From Sepioteuthis lessoniana (Eukaryota > Mollusca > Cephalopoda > Myopsida > Loliginidae): DNA of 64,000 nt. This document shows positions 62,226 to 64,000 of the stretch, in pieces. Under the pieces are notes generated by a model, which saw only the letters and a list, made by a program, of their open reading frames with translations, ran no database searches and was not told the origin of the DNA. Location of the stretch: positions 56,278,110 to 56,342,109 of the forward strand of contig OY757939.1 of assembly GCA_963585895.1 (NCBI GenBank), read 5' to 3'. The position numbers and the translations under genes were made by a program. Within the stretch, counting starts at the first letter, position 1, and each line of letters opens with the position of its first letter.

Positions 62226-63261
62226 TGTCACGTGATGGCTCACGGAGACGAGGAGGTGGGAATGATACTCTCCCCCCGTTGAACTAAAATTATCTAGCAG
62301 TCAAAAAGTGACCGTTAGAAATGAATGTGGGTCACACAGATGTTCGCACCTAAGTGACCTTGGGTCGCCGGACATCGGAAGGGGAAGGAGAAAATGAAGC
62401 CAAATGATTGGTGGGGGGACCCCAAACGGAAGTGGGGTTCCCTTCCCCTCAACGGAAGTAAATACAAAAAAAGGTAGTTTTTGGGCAACGCTCGTGGCAG
62501 ACGGACGATAGCCATTTTACTCCGGGCTAAAGACAAAAAGACTGAGACACGAAGAACTCCAAAATCCTTCAAGCCAGCATTAAAAACAGTACAAAGTCTA
62601 TTAGCCCGTGAAAGAAGAAAAATTCTCCAGTGGAACCCCGTCAAAAAAATAAGATAAGTAACTTTGGGACATTTTTCCGTTACACCCAAATTTTTGTTAC
62701 CACTCTCTCTCTCAATTTGAAAAAGGATAAAAGCCAAGAAAAGACATTTATATTCATGGACTATCCTATTATATATTTTTGACACTTTGAACATATATAT
62801 GTATATAACCGTAGTAAAGAACCTATGTATTTTCATTTTACCATGTGGTCTATGTTATTATTCCATGCTTTCCTTTTAGCTTCTATTCGCCTTACATTAT
62901 CTTGCTTAGAACTGTCCTATTAATTCCTAAAGTATCACACGGGAAACCGGAGTTGCCGACTGTAGCAATATGAATATTATTACAACTAAGACCTATAGGC
63001 CCGTATTCTTCTATTATCTAAGGGGAAGAAGTTTAGCGGCCTGGTGGGTGTGTGATAGTGTGAAATTTTGGACCCCTTTGCCAGCGGTGGCCAGTCTGGC
63101 CCTAAATTATTCCCTCACGTAATATGCCAGTTCTTATCTGCCTGAGAAAAGAACTCTGAACAGGACTTATTTCTGTAGGGGATCAAGTGCCAACCTGCCC
63201 CGTCTTCACACGTGCGAAAATAAAGTCCCGTTATGGGATTTTAGTCAATTTCCCCGTCACA
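62226..63261 (-). mobile_element. Solo LTR fossil, same family as 46726-47943
   Basis: TGTCACGTGA begins and CCCGTCACA ends the element, with CAAT on both sides (62222-62225, 63262-63265). Read on the minus strand it starts TGTGACGGGG and shares CGCACGTGTGAAGACGGGGC and CACCGCTGGCAAAGGGGTCC with the copy at 46.7 kb. No internal region is present. A 173-codon frame inside it (62315-62836) is not a known protein. Confidence 0.82.
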
Positions 63262-63265
63262 CAAT

Positions 63266-63914
63266 GGACAAGGTAACACTTGTCTTGGCTTCAAGAGAAA
63301 GGCTGAAGCATGAATAAATGCCTGTTTGAGTGTTGGAAGCTCTGGTCTTGACTCAACAAGGTACATGTGGCAACAGCACATTTTATTCCTGCAGAGATCT
63401 CAGTCTAGATAGCCGACCTGCTGACCCTTCTGTGATTTTACCGGACTATTGACATGTGAATATCAAAAGATCCCTTAAGATGTTAGCTGAAGGTTTTTAC
63501 GTGATCACATACAAGACGAAAACAGTTGCATTTCTAAGAAGCTTTTGTAACTGATGTTCATTCGATCCCCTGATAAAATCAGTAAATTTATTTAGAATTT
63601 TTTTTTCAATAAATATATGAAATTTTAAATTACTTTTTCAAATAAAGATTTATATATTACTGGTAATTACTTTTTTGTAAATAAATATCTGCTTATGCTG
63701 AATGTTTTATTTAAACTAAAATGAATAAAAGAGACACACAGATCGAATTCTTAAGAAGAATTTAACTCTTGAAGATCACCACAGCGAAGTAGATTGAATG
63801 CCAAAGTTGCACCAAACAAGAGACCTGTTAAAACCGTTTGTATTCTTAACGAATTTATACTAGTAGTATGTAATGGCAGCTACAAAGAAAGTTTCATCAT
63901 ATTCACGTATAAAT
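63266..63914. other. Unassigned stretch
   Basis: AT-rich; no gene recognised. Confidence 0.4.
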
Positions 63915-64000
63915 ATCTGATCTCAGTGATAAGAAAAAACAGGAATTCTTCCAAGCCTGGTCAGTACTCTTGTATGGCTGCACCACTTGAACTCTAACGC
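63915..64000 (+). mobile_element. RTE-like LINE fragment at right edge
   Basis: DLSDKKKQEFFQA then SVLLYGCTT (two frames) matches the LTDKMKRSFFQAAV...LLYGCTTWTL region of the family. It continues beyond the window. Confidence 0.7.

Noticed and set aside
62315-62836. 173-codon open frame as a protein gene
   Set aside because: It lies inside a solo LTR, has no recognisable domain, and its counterpart in the related LTR is not open.

Overview
The window looks like an intergenic and intronic stretch of a large, AT-rich, repeat-dense metazoan genome. The repeat set points to a coleoid cephalopod, most likely an octopus: tRNA-derived SINEs that share a central domain, an RTE-like LINE that is present as many 3' pieces ending in TGA/ATG repeats, and short internally deleted mariners. 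The taxonomic call is inference from repeat style, not a database match.

Host coding content is sparse. Two well-supported exons of a leucine-rich-repeat (LRR) gene lie on the + strand at 22912-23051 and 30893-31051. They are separated by a 7.8 kb intron, their splice phases match, and together they encode about four 22-residue SDS22-like repeats. No other host exon is convincing.

The rest is repeats, named here by local labels. SINE-A and SINE-B are tRNA-headed and share a central core. Element C is a longer retroposon that shares its 3' tail with SINE-B. SINE-D is tRNA-headed and occurs as inverted pairs. SINE-E is tRNA-headed and shares a hairpin tail with a 5S-rRNA-derived SINE. SINE-F and SINE-G are further tRNA-headed families. 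Several copies have exact target-site duplications and are nested in one another, so relative ages can be read.

Layout: 1-1.2 kb, a LINE reverse transcriptase running off the left edge; 1.5-6.5 kb, element C, SINE-A and SINE-D; 6.5-9.65 kb, an 86-bp satellite with about 27 units, invaded by an RTE fragment with an 11-bp duplication; 9.8-21.3 kb, nested SINEs, an RTE copy with a long open frame, an inverted SINE-D pair and a mariner; 21.3-33.4 kb, the LRR gene region with 5S-derived elements, SINE-E, a mariner, 68-bp and 66-bp tandem repeats, a 146-bp repeat and an LTR-element fossil; 34.8-36.1 kb and 60.75-61.9 kb, two near-identical copies of a pyrimidine-rich block; 36-46 kb, SINEs and LINE pieces; 46.7-47.9 kb and 62.2-63.3 kb, two related solo LTRs with 4-bp duplications; 48.1-49.4 kb, purine/pyrimidine-alternating DNA and a 44-bp minisatellite; 50-58 kb, element C, SINE-A and a mariner; 58-64 kb, LINE fragments and microsatellites.

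The most interesting points are the 5S-rRNA-derived retroposon family, the two different 3' tail hairpins that are each shared by unrelated SINE heads, the consistently inverted SINE-D pairs, the higher-order structure of the satellite, a perfect 21-bp snap-back palindrome, and the young 700-bp duplication 26 kb apart.
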